Origin: Littorina saxatilis
Lineage: Eukaryota; Mollusca; Gastropoda; Littorinimorpha; Littorinidae
Length of the DNA stretch: 64,000 nt
Assembly: GCF_037325665.1 (NCBI RefSeq)
Contig: NC_090260.1
Coordinates: 54,348,649-54,412,648, forward strand
Reading direction: 5' to 3'
Made by a program: the position numbers and the translations under genes. The notes below the pieces were generated by a model that saw only the letters and a list, made by a program, of their open reading frames with translations, did no database searches and was not told the origin of the DNA. Numbering within the stretch: the stretch's first letter is position 1; every line of letters starts with the position of its first letter. Below are positions 23,473 to 35,671 of this stretch, one piece after another.

Positions 23473-23998
23473 CATTGCTAGGATTAACTTTGAACATTGC
23501 TAGGATTTACTGTGAACATTGCTAGGATTTACTGTGAACATTGCTAGGATTTAATCTGCACATTGCTAGGATTTACTTTGGACATTGCTAGGATTTAATC
23601 TGAACATTGCTAGGATTAACTTTGAACATTGCTAGGATTACCTTTGAACATTGCTAGGAATTACTTTGAACATTGCTAGGATTTACTGTGAACAATTCTA
23701 GGATTTACTGTGAACATTGCTAGAATTAACTTTGAACGCTGCTAGGATTTAATTTGAAAATTGCTAGGATTAACTTTGAACATTGTTAGGATTTACTGTC
23801 AACACTGCTAGTATTTACTGTGAACATTGCTTGGATTTACTATGAACACTGCTAGGATTAACTTTGAACATTGCTAGCATTTACTTTGAACACTGCTAGG
23901 ATTTACTGTGAACATTGTTAGGATTTACTTTGAACACTGCTAGGATTAACTTTGAACATTGCTAGGATTTACTGTGAACATTGCTAGGATATACTTTG
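23473..23998. repeat. 22-bp minisatellite, segment 2
   Basis: About 24 copies of the 22-bp unit between two LTR-like insertions. Variants alternate between GGATTTACTGTG, GGATTAACTTTG and GGATTTAATTTG. Confidence 0.92.
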
Positions 23999-26900
23999 TG
24001 TCACAAACTGAACTGACTGAACATTGCGAGTTTACGGTGTAGGGGAAGTAACTGCGTAAATTCTAGTCTTGTTGGGGTTGTTTTCTGTTATTGGGATCGT
24101 TCCCGGTCGTTTGAGTAGATTCCGGTATTATGATCCTAGTATAAAAAGGCGACACGCATGCTTGTTCGGGGTTCAACTACCGCCACCATATTGTGTACGT
24201 CAGCGCCCGCCGCGCGGGGATCGAAGGTCAGTGTCTGTCCCACCCCGCAGACGGGTGGCGGTACACCAGTCACATTGTTTTCTTTTGTTAGTGTGCGCGT
24301 CCCGCCGGCGCCCGCCTGCTGGGAGCGAAGGGTCTCCTCACTCCACCTGGCGGGGGGGTGCCGTGCACCGTACACTAACACCCATACCTGTACCTCATCT
24401 AACCGGACTTTTAACCAACACGTTTTATACCCTATCTCACTGGATTATATTCTATCACTACCTCTTATTCCTCGCGTAAGGAACATGTTTTATAAACAGG
24501 CTCTTAACCTACATAAGCCAACTTAAGACTTCAACATATTGTGATGCCTTAGATCACCACGTATAAGTCTTACCTCTTAGTACACCTAAGCTGTACATTT
24601 TAACGAATGGGAATAATCAGTGGAGCGTGTGAATCCTGTGTGAGTGTCTGTGTTTTTTTTTTTTTTTTTTTTTTTTTTTTCTACTCGTACCCATCACCTT
24701 CACCCTGAACATAGTGTATATAAATCACAAACGGAATTGGACTTTTATCTTTTTAAGAAAAGTGGTCCTAAGTCTTAACCAGTTTTTAACCCACGTGACT
24801 TAATAAATTACCGGCCTTTTACTGGTCCATCCCCATCCCCTATATAGAATTAAAAAACTCACATTTCTTAAACATATAACTTTTACTAAATATTTATAGA
24901 GTACCAACAACCCCGTCACCTCCATTCTCTTGGTTAGGTGTCCCCCCCCCCAAGACCCTCCCCCTCCTCCACTGCCTACTAGCACATCTACAGAGCTACT
25001 CCCTAATGGACACCTGTTCGTGGGACCGAAGCACCATCCATCTCTTGTTCGTGGTCTTTCCCTCCGACCAAATCAGTGGACGCTCGATTGTGTCTCTGAT
25101 GGCCTACCACTGTCAGTCTTGTTTGACTGCGTGGTGTTTCGCTTGACATGTTCCGTGAAACGTAGGGCTGAGTGTCGAATTTTCCTCGGGCAGCAAGGTT
25201 AGTTGTTCTTTACCTGTGTCTTTGTCTGGAGTGGTCGAGTTTTGCGCATGAATGTTGCGTTCAGTTGTTTTTCTCATTTGTGTTTAATTTTTGTCGTTGG
25301 GATATGGGGAGAAATATTCTTGTGACCACGTGCGCGAGAGAATGCATGCTAGTGCAGTAATCTTCTCTATAGCACTGTATAATATTTTTCAACGCTATCT
25401 ATCCTCTCACCACGAGTGGAGTAGTTTTTGTTGTCGGTTTTTTGGGCCGGTCAAACACAAGTTCCACGTGGTGCTGCGATGTTGGTTGCCCCAGAAGGGA
25501 GTAACATGATTAGTCGCGACTTTAACTCCTTGGAATTTTATGATGTAGGAGGGGTATTATATCTCGTTTCAATGTTGTTTAACGTACGATTTTTGACCAG
25601 ACGTGTAATTGTCCGCACATGGTTGCGAGCCGCCATTTTGATTTTGCGTGAATTTTTCTTGGAGGTAAAACTCGCAGTCCTGTCATTTTGTTCATTAAAA
25701 CTTGCTTGGCAAGGAAGACGAATTCTGTTTCGGTAGTGTTCTCATGAAAACGTACGCAAACAGTTGGAGTAAATTCTGTTACTGTGACTCAGGAAAATTC
25801 CTGTATGGTTTGACTTGTCTTGGAAACTAAACCATTTGAGAATAACACGGTTGTTTCCCTTGCATCAAACCGAGTATGGTTTTGAGCAAAATCAGGACTG
25901 GGAGTTTTGATAATGGTGTTTGTAATTTTTTGCAAGATGATTGTTGTGGGTTTCAAAATCCTGACTGTTGTTTTTTTGTTGACAAAGGGATTGTCAACCA
26001 AGTGAACTTGTAGATACTTGTCTATCTAGATTAGGGTGTTATGAATTTCAGGCTAGTAGCTTAACTTAGTCTTCATTCATTTCCAGTGCCCGTTATTGAG
26101 TTTTGCTGGGAGAGATGGTTACCAGGCTTCAGGGCTGCGACCGCTGAGTTGGTGTACTGAGTGCGGTAACGCCTGGGACAGCGTGTTGTCTTCAGTTGGG
26201 GTCAGAAGCACGGTGGTGGTTGTTCGACACTACTTCTGCCAAGCTTCCTGCCCGGTCTTACTTCACGCAGTCTGGTGTTGTGTCCTGGCTGGTATATCTT
26301 TTGCCTAGCTGAAACTTTATCTTTGTATCCAGCAATATCAGTACTTCTCCTTTAGTAGCTGGTTTGCTTCACCTTTGTGCCTGGTGTGTGTAATCGCAAG
26401 AATTGATCTCGCCAAGACTAAACAAGAACAGTGTACACCAACCGAATAGTCGTCATCGCCTTCACTTAGTGTGCAACTGTGCGGAACTATGGACTGTCGA
26501 TAATTACAGTCAGTGTGATTGATTAAGTTACGCCGAATCAAGAAAGACTGAACATTCATGGTTTCTTTTCTTGTAGTCATCTTGTTTATGACTTGTTGAT
26601 TTATGGGATTGCCATGTTTGCTTGAAATTTTGCTGATTGCATATTCAGTCTAATCTTGCGTTGCAGGTGGAGCCTATTTAGTCTATTCTTGTATTGCAGG
26701 TGGCGAAGCAGTCTATTGGAAGAGACTTGGCGTCTGTACTTGTTTGCATTACTGACATACTTGGGGGGTACTTAGATTTTTCTGGGATTGTTTTCAAGAT
26801 TGTTATATTTTTGTTGTTGTTCCAGAATTGTTGTTTTTTCTACTGATTCTGGACTTCAGTATTTTGTGTGTGTGTGTTTTGTTGTATATGTGATTTGCTT

Positions 26901-27048
26901 ATTAGTGATGTGTAGTATTGTTTGTGGGATGATTGTACAGTAAAGTTGAGTGATTGTGAAACTGTCTTGTGCTTCAGGGGTAGTGTATATGCGAGAGATT
27001 GTTGGTTGAAAAGGGATCTCTATCCCACTCCCACATAGGGGAGTTACA
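23999..27048 (+). mobile_element. LTR-like insertion (solo-LTR candidate C)
   Basis: Bounded by the 5-bp duplication CTTTG (23994-23998 and 27049-27053), starting TGTCAC and ending GTTACA. TATAAAAAGG at 24140 and AATAAA at 24802 fit U3-R-U5. It holds a T28 run at 24653-24680 and a GC-rich block (24190-24370). No protein recognised; its open frames look like chance. At 3.05 kb it is long for a solo LTR, so other LTR-bounded non-coding elements are possible. It shares no obvious sequence with candidate B. Confidence 0.6.
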
Positions 27049-27436
27049 CTTTGAACACTGCTAGGATTTACTGTGAACATTGCTAGGATTTACTGTGAAC
27101 ATTGCTAGGATTTACTGTGAACATTGCTAGGATTTACTGTGAACATTGCTAGGATTTACTGTGAACATTGCTAGGATTTACTGTGAACATTGCTAGGATT
27201 TACTGTGAACATTGCTAGGATTTACTGTGAACATTGCTAGGATTTAATTTGAACATTGCTAGGATTTACTGTGAACATTGCTAGGATTTACTGTGAACAT
27301 TGCTAGGATTTAATTTGAACACTGCTAGGATTAACTTTGAACACTGATAGGATTTAATTTGAACATTGCTAGGATTTACTGTGAACATTGCTAGGATTTA
27401 CTTTGAACATTGCTAGGATTTACTGTGAACATTGCG
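27049..27436. repeat. 22-bp minisatellite, segment 3
   Basis: About 17 copies, more homogeneous than the other segments (long run of identical GGATTTACTGTGAACATTGC units). Confidence 0.92.
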
Positions 27437-27960
27437 CCAGTTGAATATATGCATGATGTATTCCGTTTCAAAGAAATAGGAACACGATATGAACATAAAT
27501 AAACAGAAACCTTTCATTATTGGGTCACCGAGGTAATTTTAAGTGGAATCTCTCACGTCAAAAACGAACTAGAAATGAGAGGGTCACTTCTTAGTTCTCA
27601 TAATTCTTACACAAGAAACAACAGCGTGTTTTGAGATAGAAGTTTGTGCGTGTTACTTTGTCATTAGGAGCATTGGAACATAATGTCTGAGGTTTCAGTC
27701 AGACTGTAGTTTGACCCGACCTCATTTACATGGTATACACACGTGTGAAGATATGGCTTATTTATCACATGGGTCGTCTCTCTCACGTAAATAGAATACA
27801 TTGTGTTTTGTATTTCAACTCTACCTCACCCGTTGTTTTGTAAACTATTACAAATGAATCTTCGGTTATTATCTTCGGATGGAACATTAAACGTGTTAAC
27901 CATTTAATAATGCTTTATGGACTGATTATAGCATCACTTAATCGGACAGTGCAATTGGAA
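27437..27960. other. unique intronic sequence
   Basis: Between the 22-bp and 47-bp arrays. No gene, RNA or element recognised. Confidence 0.6.
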
Positions 27961-28996
27961 AACATCAAACACTGCTACTTTCACATATGTCGACACCAAC
28001 AGCAGGACACATCAAACACTGCTACATCTACATCTGTCGACACCAACAGCAGGACACATCAAACACTGCTACTTTCACACCTGTCGACACCAACAGCAGG
28101 ACACATCAAACACTGCTACTTTCACACATGTCGACACCAACAGCAGGACATATCAAACACTGCTACATCTACACATGTCGACACCAACAGCAGGACACAT
28201 CAAACACTGCTACATCTACACATGTCGACACCAACAGCAGGAAACATCAAACACTGCTACTTTCACACATGTCGACATCAACAGCAGGACACATCAAACA
28301 CTGCTACTTTCACACATGTCGACATCAACAGCAGGACACATCAAACACTGCTACTTTCACACCTGTCGACACCAACAGCAGGACACATCAAACACTGCTA
28401 CTTTCACACCTGTCGACACCAACAGCAGGACACATCAAACACTGCTACATCCACACATGTCGACACCAACAGCAGGACATATCAAACACTGCTACATCTA
28501 CACATGTCGACACCAACAGCAGGACACATCAAACACTGCTACATCTACATCTGTCGACACCAACAGCAGGACACATCAAACACTGCTACTTTCACACATG
28601 TCGACATCAACAGCAGGAAACATCAAACACTGCTACTTTCACACCTGTCGACACCAACAGCAGGACACATCAAACACTGCTACATCTACATCTGTCGACA
28701 CCAACAGCAGGAAACATCAAACACTGCTACTTTCACACATGTCGACACCAACAGCAGGACACATCAAACACTGCTACTTTCACACCTGTCGACACCAACA
28801 GCAGGAAACATCAAACACTGCTACTTTCACACATGTCGACACCAACAGCAGGACACATCAAACACTGCTACTTTCACACATGTCGACACCAACAGCAGGA
28901 CACATCAAACACTGCTACTTTCACACATGTCGACATCAACAGCAGGAAACATCAAACACTGCTACTTTCACACCTGTCGACACCAACAGCAGGAAA
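27961..28996. repeat. 47-bp satellite, ~22 copies
   Basis: Head-to-tail units containing CATCAAACACTGCTACTTTC and GTCGACACCAACAGCAGG. The plus strand of the unit has no stop codon in any frame. Because 47 is not a multiple of three, all three plus frames stay open for over 1 kb (339-375 codons). The repetitive frames are best read as by-products. The array ends 73 bp before the donor side of exon 29070-29262, within the intron, antisense to the gene. Confidence 0.95.
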
Positions 28997-29069
28997 CAGA
29001 ACATAGTACATCATCATCATCATCTGGTTGTGAATGAGGGGAATACGCTCAGTTATAATATAAGCTCAC

Positions 29070-29262
29070 CATTTACACTAAGGTTGCATTCTTTGCATTT
29101 GACTCCACGACATCTCAGTGGAAACCTGGACACGCTTCCTGCGTACGACTTGAGGTTTCGGCGTGCCTGCAGGAACCTGGCGAAGGGCTTGTGTCTGTCT
29201 TCCTCTCCCAGCTTTTGTTTGTCTTCCTTTTCCAGCTTGTCGGTCTGCAAGAAGCGGACGTC
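29070..29262 (-). CDS. TRPM-like channel, 193-bp exon
   Basis: Acceptor GGAATCTTGCAG and donor AATG|GTGAGCTT. It starts in phase 0, matching the end of exon 54204-54349. It leaves one base (G) that joins CC of exon 20381-20529 to give Ala. The 64 codons begin DVRFLQTDKLEKEDKQKL and end KCKECNLSVN. They are highly charged, and this variable stretch lies between the LxxLY and LFLWA motifs in TRPM proteins, where conservation is low. The exon is therefore supported mainly by position, splice sites and phase. An alternative earlier donor (TCCAG|GTTTCC) would break phase with the next exon. Confidence 0.7.
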
Positions 29263-29387
29263 CTGCAAGATTCCACAGTATTACACCTCATAAGACCAAC
29301 CGTTTGCTGTGACGTCACATTACACACATATGTTAAACTTATACAAGTGATATGATCATCCTTTCACTGAGATTAACTACTGCCATT
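29263..29387. other. unique intronic remnant upstream of exon acceptor
   Basis: These 125 bp are essentially all the non-satellite sequence between the acceptor of exon 29070-29262 and the 64-bp array. Confidence 0.7.
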
Positions 29388-32300
29388 GACTGATGGCGTG
29401 TCTACAGTGTGTGACATGACAAGGGAACTCACCGCTTCATAGAGACACAATGACTGATGACATGTCTACAGTGTGTGACGTGACAAGGGAACTCACCGCT
29501 TCATAGTGACGCAATGACTGATGACATGTCTACAGTGTGTGACGTGACAAGGGAATTCACCGCTTGATAGAGACACAATGACTGATGACATGTCTACAGT
29601 GTGTGTCATGACAAGGGAACTTACCGCTTCATAGAGACACAATGACTGATGACATGTCTACAGTGTGTGTCATGACAAGGGAACTTACCGCTTCATAGAG
29701 ACACAATGACTGATGACATGTCTACAGTGTGTGACATGACAAGGGAACTCACCGCTTCATAGAGACACAATGACTGATGACATGTCTACAGTGTGTGACG
29801 TGACAAGGGAACTCACCGCTTGATAGAGACACAATGACTGATGACATGTCTACAGTGTGTGTCATGACAAGGGAACTTACCGCTTCATAGAGACACAATG
29901 ACTGATGACATGTCTACAGTGTGTGTCATGACAAGGGAACTCACCGCTTGATAGAGACACAATGACTGATGACATGTCTACAGTGTGTGTCATGACAAGG
30001 GAACTCACCGCTTGATAGAGACACAATGACTGATGACATGTCTACAGTGTGTGTCATGACAAGGGAACTTACCGCTTCATAGAGACACAATGACTGATGA
30101 CATGTCTACAGTGTGTGTCATGACAAGGGAACTTACCGCTTCATAGAGACACAATGACTGATGACATGTCTACAGTGTGTGTCATGACAAGGGAACTCAC
30201 CGCTTGATAGAGACACAATGACTGATGACATGTCTACAGTGTGTGTCATGACAAGGGAACTCACCGCTTCATAGAGACACAATGACTGATGACATGTCTA
30301 CAGTGTGTGACGTGACAAGGGAACTCACCGCTTCATAGAGACACAATGACTGATGTCATGTCCACAGTGTGTGACGTGACAAGGGAACTCACCGCTTCAT
30401 AGAAACACAATGACTGATGACATGTCTACAGTGTGTGACGTGACACGGGAACTTACCGCTTCATAGCGACACAATGACTGATGACATGTCTACAGTGGGT
30501 GTCATGACAAGGGAACTCACCGCTTCATAGAGACACAATGACTGATGACATGTCTACAGTGTGTGTCATGACAAGAGAACTCACCGCTTGATAGAGACAC
30601 AATGACTGATGACATGTCTACAGTGTGTGTCATGACAAGGGAAGTCACCGCTTGATAGAGACACAATGACTGATGACATGTCTACAGTGTGTGTCATGAC
30701 AAGGGAACTCACCGCTTGATAGAGACACAATGACCGATGACATGTCTACAGTGTGTGACATGACAAGGAAACTCACCGCTTCATAGAGACACAATGACTG
30801 ATGTCATGTCTACAGTGTGTGACGTGACAAGGGAACTCACCGTTTCATAGAGACACAATGACTGATGACATGTCTACAGTGTGTGACATGACAAGGGAAC
30901 TTACCGCTTCATAGAGACACAATGACTGATGACATGTCTACAGTGTGTGTCATGACAAGGGAACTCACCGCTTGATTGAGACACAATGACTGATGACATG
31001 TCTACAGTGTGTGTCATGACAAGGGAAGTCACCGTTTGATAGAGACACAATGACAGATGACATGTCTACAGTGTGTGACATGACAAGGGAACTTACCGCT
31101 TGATAGAGACACCATGACCGATGACATGTCTACAGTGTGTGACATGACAAGAGAACTCACCGCTTCATAGAGACACAATGACTGATGACATGTCTACAGT
31201 GTGTGTCATGACAAGGGAACTCACCGCTTCATACAGACACAATGACTGATGACATGTCTACAGTGTGTGACATGACAAGGGAACTCACCGCTTCATACAG
31301 ACACAATGACTGATGACATGTCTACAGTGTGTGACATGACAAGGGAACTCACCGCTTCATACAGACACAATGACTGATGACATGTCTACAGTGTGTGTCA
31401 TGACAAGGGAACTTACCGCTTGATTGAGACACAATGACTGATGACATGTCTACAGTGTGTGTCATGACAAGGGAAGTCACCGCTTGATTGAGACACAATG
31501 ACTGATGACATGTCTACAGTGTGTGTCATGACAAGGGAACTCACCGCTTGATTGAGACACAATGACTGATGACATGTCTACAGTGTGTGTCATGACAAGG
31601 GAACTCACCGCTTGATTGAGACACAATGACTGATGACATGTCTACAGTGTGTGTCATGCCAAGGGAACTCACCGCTTGATAGAGACACAATGACTGATGA
31701 CATGTCTACACTGTGTGTCATGCCAAGGGAACTCACCGCTTGATTGAGACACAATGACTGATGACATGTCTACAGTGTGTGACGTGACAAGGGAACTCAC
31801 CGCTTCATAGAGACACAATGACTGATGACATGTCTACAGTGTGTGTCATGACAAGGGAACTCACCGCTTGATTGAGACACAATGACTGATGACATGTCTA
31901 CAGTGTGTGACGTGACAAGGGAACTCACCGCTTCATAGAGACACAATGACTGATGACATGTCTACAGTGTGTGTCATGACAAGGGAACTCACCGCTTCAT
32001 AGAGACACAATGACTGATGACATGTCTACAGTGTGTGTAATGACAAGGGAACTCACCGCTTGATAGAGACACAATGACTGATGACATGTCTACAGTGTGT
32101 GTCATGACAAGGGAACTCACCGCTTCATAGAGACACAATGACTGATGACATGTCTACAGTGTGTGACGTGACAAGGGAAGTCACCGCTTGATAGAGACAC
32201 AATGACTGATGACATGTCTACACTGTGTGACGTGACAAGGGAATTCACCGCTTGATAGAGACACAATGACTGATGACATGTCTACAGTGTGTGTCATGAC

Positions 32301-32604
32301 AAGGGAACTCACCGCTTCACAGAGACACAATGACTGATGACATGTCTACAGTGTGTGTCATGACAAGGGAACTTACCACTTCATAGAGACACAATGACTG
32401 ATGACATGTCTACAGTGTGTGACATGACAAGGGAACTCACCGCTTGATAGAGACACAATGACTGATGACATGTCTACAGTGTGTGACGTGACAAGGGAAC
32501 TCACCGTTTCATAGAGACACAATGACTGATGACATGTCTACAGTGTGTGACGTGACAAGGGAACTCACCGCTTGATAGAGACACAATGACTGATGACATG
32601 TCTA

Positions 32605-33046
32605 TTATTATTATTATTAGTGAGTATTTCTACGCACATACCCTCCCAGAGGGAGGCTCATGGCGTTTACAATATGCCGTGTGAGATGGAATTTTTTACA
32701 CAATATATCACGCATTCACATCGGCCAGTAAATCTCAAGCGTGTTAGGCGAGTATATACTTTCACGGCCTATTATTCCAAGTCACACGGGTATTTGGTGG
32801 ACATTTTTTTTTATATATGTCTATACAATTTTGCCAGGAAAGACCCTCTTGTCAATCGTGGGATCTTTAACGTGCACACCCCAATGTAGTGTACACGGGA
32901 CCTCGGTTTTTCGTCTCATCCGAAAGACTAGCACTCGAACCCACCACCTAGGTTAGGAAAGGGGGGAGAAAATAGCGGCCTGACCCAGGGTCGAACACGC
33001 AACCTCTCGATTCCGAGCGCAAGTGCGTTACCACTCGGCCACCCAG
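32605..33046 (-). mobile_element. tRNA-headed SINE (Nin-like core), copy 1
   Basis: Bounded by ATGTCTA (32598-32604 and 33047-33053). On the minus strand it starts with a tRNA-like head: an A box near 33030-33042 (TGGCCGAGTGGTAACGC) and a B box near 32989-33003 (GGTTGCGTGTTCGACCC), Ser/Leu-like in style. The core contains CGAGGTCCCGTGTACAC, ACGTTAAAGATCCCACG and TCCTGGCAAAATT. This matches my memory of the deeply conserved Nin-type SINE domain. The tail is (TAA)n. Length is 442 bp. Confidence 0.85.
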
Positions 33047-35229
33047 ATGTCTACAGTGTGTGACATGACAAGGGAACTCACCGCTTCATGGAAACACAAT
33101 GACTGATGACATGTCTACAGTGTGTGTCATGACAAGGGAACTCACCGCTTCATAGAGACACAATGACTTATGACATGTCTACAGTGCGTGACATGACAAG
33201 GGAACTCACCGCTTGATAGAAACACAATGACTGATGACATGTCTACATTGTGTGACATGACAAGGGAACTCACCGCTTCATAGAGACACAATGCCTGATG
33301 ACATGTCTACAGTGTGTGACGTGACAAGAGAACTTACCGCTTGATAGAGACACCATGACTGATGACATGTCTACAGTGTGTGACATGACAAGGGAACTCA
33401 CCGCTTCATAGAGATACAATGACTGATGACATGTCTACACTGTGTGATGTGACAAGGGAACTCACCGCTTGATAGAGACACAATGACTGATGACATGTCT
33501 ACACTGTGTGACGTGACAAGGGAACTCACCGCTTCATAGAGATACAATGACTGATGACATGTCTACACTGTGTGACGTGACAAGGGAACTCACCGCTTGA
33601 TAGAGACACAATGACTGATGACATGTCTACAGTGTGTGACGTGACAAGGGAACTCACCGCTTCATGGAAACACAATGACTGATGACATGTCTACAGTGTG
33701 TGACATGACAAGGGAACTCACCGCTTCATAGAGACACAATGACTGATGACATGTCTACAGTGTGTGTCATGACAAGAGAACTCACCGCTTGATAGAGACA
33801 CAATGACTGATGACATGTCTACAGTGTGTGTCATGACAAGAGAACTCACCGCTTGATAGAGACACAATGACTGATGACATGTCTACAGTGTGTGTCATGA
33901 CAAGGGAAGTCACCGCTTGATAGAGACACAATGACTGATGACATGTCTACAGTGTGTGTCATGACAAGGGAACTCACCGCTTGATAGAGACACAATGACC
34001 GATGACATGTCTACAGTGTGTGACATGACAAGGAAACTCACCGCTTCATAGAGACACAATGACTGATGTCATGTCTACAGTGTGTGACGTGACAAGGGAA
34101 CTCACCGTTTCATAGAGACACAATGACTGATGACATGTCTACAGTGTGTGACATGACAAGGGAACTTACCGCTTCATAGAGACACAATGACTGATGACAT
34201 GTCTACAGTGTGTGTCATGACAAGGGAACTCACCGCTTGATTGAGACACAATGACTGATGGCATGTCTACAGTGTGTGTCATGACAAGGGAACTCACCGC
34301 TTCATACAGACACAATGACTGATGACATGTCTACAGTGTGTGTCATGACAAGGGAACTCACCGCTTCATACAGACACAATGACTGATGACATGTCTACAG
34401 TGTGTGACATGACAAGAGAACTCACCGCTTCATACAGACGCAATGACTGATGACATGTCTACAGTGTGTGTCATGACAAGGGAACTCACCGCTTCATACA
34501 GACACAATGACTGATGACATGTCTACAGTGTGTGACATGACAAGGGAACTCACCGCTTCATACAGACACAATGACTGATGACATGTCTACAGTGTGTGAC
34601 ATGACAAGGGAACTCACCGCTTCATACAGACACAATGACTGATGACATGTCTACAGTGTGTGTCATGACAAGGGAACTCACCGCTTGATTGAGACACAAT
34701 GACTGATGACATGTCTACAGTGTGTGACATGACAAGGGAACTCACCGCTTCATAGAGACACAATGACAGATGACATGTCTACAGTGTGTGACATGACAAG
34801 GGAACTCACCGCTTCATAGAGACACAATGACTGATGACATGTCTACACTGTGTGACGTGACAAGGGAATTCACCGCTTGATAGAGACACAATGACTGATG
34901 ACATGTCTACAGTGTGTGTCATGACAAGGGAACTCACCGCTTCATAGAGACACAATGACTGATGACATGTCTACAGTGTGTGTCATGACAAGGGAACTTA
35001 CCACTTCATAGAGACACAATGACTGATGACATGTCTACAGTGTGTGACATGACAAGGGAACTCACCGCTTGATAGAGACACAATGACTGATGACATGTCT
35101 ACAGTGTGTGACGTGACAAGGGAACTCACCGTTTCATAGAGACACAATGACTGATGACATGTCTACAGTGTGTGACGTGACAAGGGAACTCACCGCTTGA
35201 TAGAGACACAATGACTGATGACATGTCTA

Positions 35230-35671
35230 TTATTATTATTATTAGTAAGTATTTCTACGCACATACCCTCCCAGAGGGAGGCTCATGGCGTTTACAATAT
35301 GCCGTGTGAGATGGAATTTTTTACACAATATATCACGCATTCACATCGGCCAGTAAATCTCAAGCGTGTTAGGCGAGTATATACTTTCACGGCCTATTAT
35401 TCCAAGTCACACGGGTATTTGGTGGACATTTTTTTTTATATATGTCTATACAATTTTGCCAGGAAAGACCCTCTTGTCAATCGTGGGATCTTTAACGTGC
35501 AGACCCCAATGTAGTGTACACGGGACTTCGGTTTTTCGTCTCATCCGAAAGACTAGCACTCGAACCCACCACCTAAGTTAGGAAAGGGGGGAGAAAATAG
35601 CGGCCTGACCCAGGGTCGAACACGCAACCTCTCGATTCCGAGCGCAAGTGCGTTACCACTCGGCCACCCAG
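35230..35671 (-). mobile_element. tRNA-headed SINE, copy 2 (segmental duplicate)
   Basis: Almost identical to 32605-33046 (about five differences), with the same flanking ATGTCTA and the same adjacent satellite-unit variants, at an offset of exactly 2,625 bp. This copy arose by duplication of the satellite block, not by a second insertion. Confidence 0.9.

Noticed and set aside
24069-24526. GC-rich open frames of 122-136 codons in LTR-like element C
   Set aside because: They overlap in different frames and strands just downstream of a TATA box. The proline/arginine-rich reading fits GC-rich leader sequence better than a protein.
27910-29293. Three long plus-strand open frames (339-375 codons) as protein genes
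   Set aside because: They are the three frames of one stop-free 47-bp tandem repeat, with no upstream gene structure, and they run into the antisense of a TRPM exon.
32593-32956. Open frames over the SINE copies (also 35218-35581)
   Set aside because: They run antisense through a tRNA-derived SINE and are identical in its segmental duplicate; not coding.
33000-33046. tRNA gene at the end of the SINE (also 35625-35671)
   Set aside because: A and B boxes are present but the molecule does not fold as a full tRNA and continues into the SINE core; it is the SINE promoter head.
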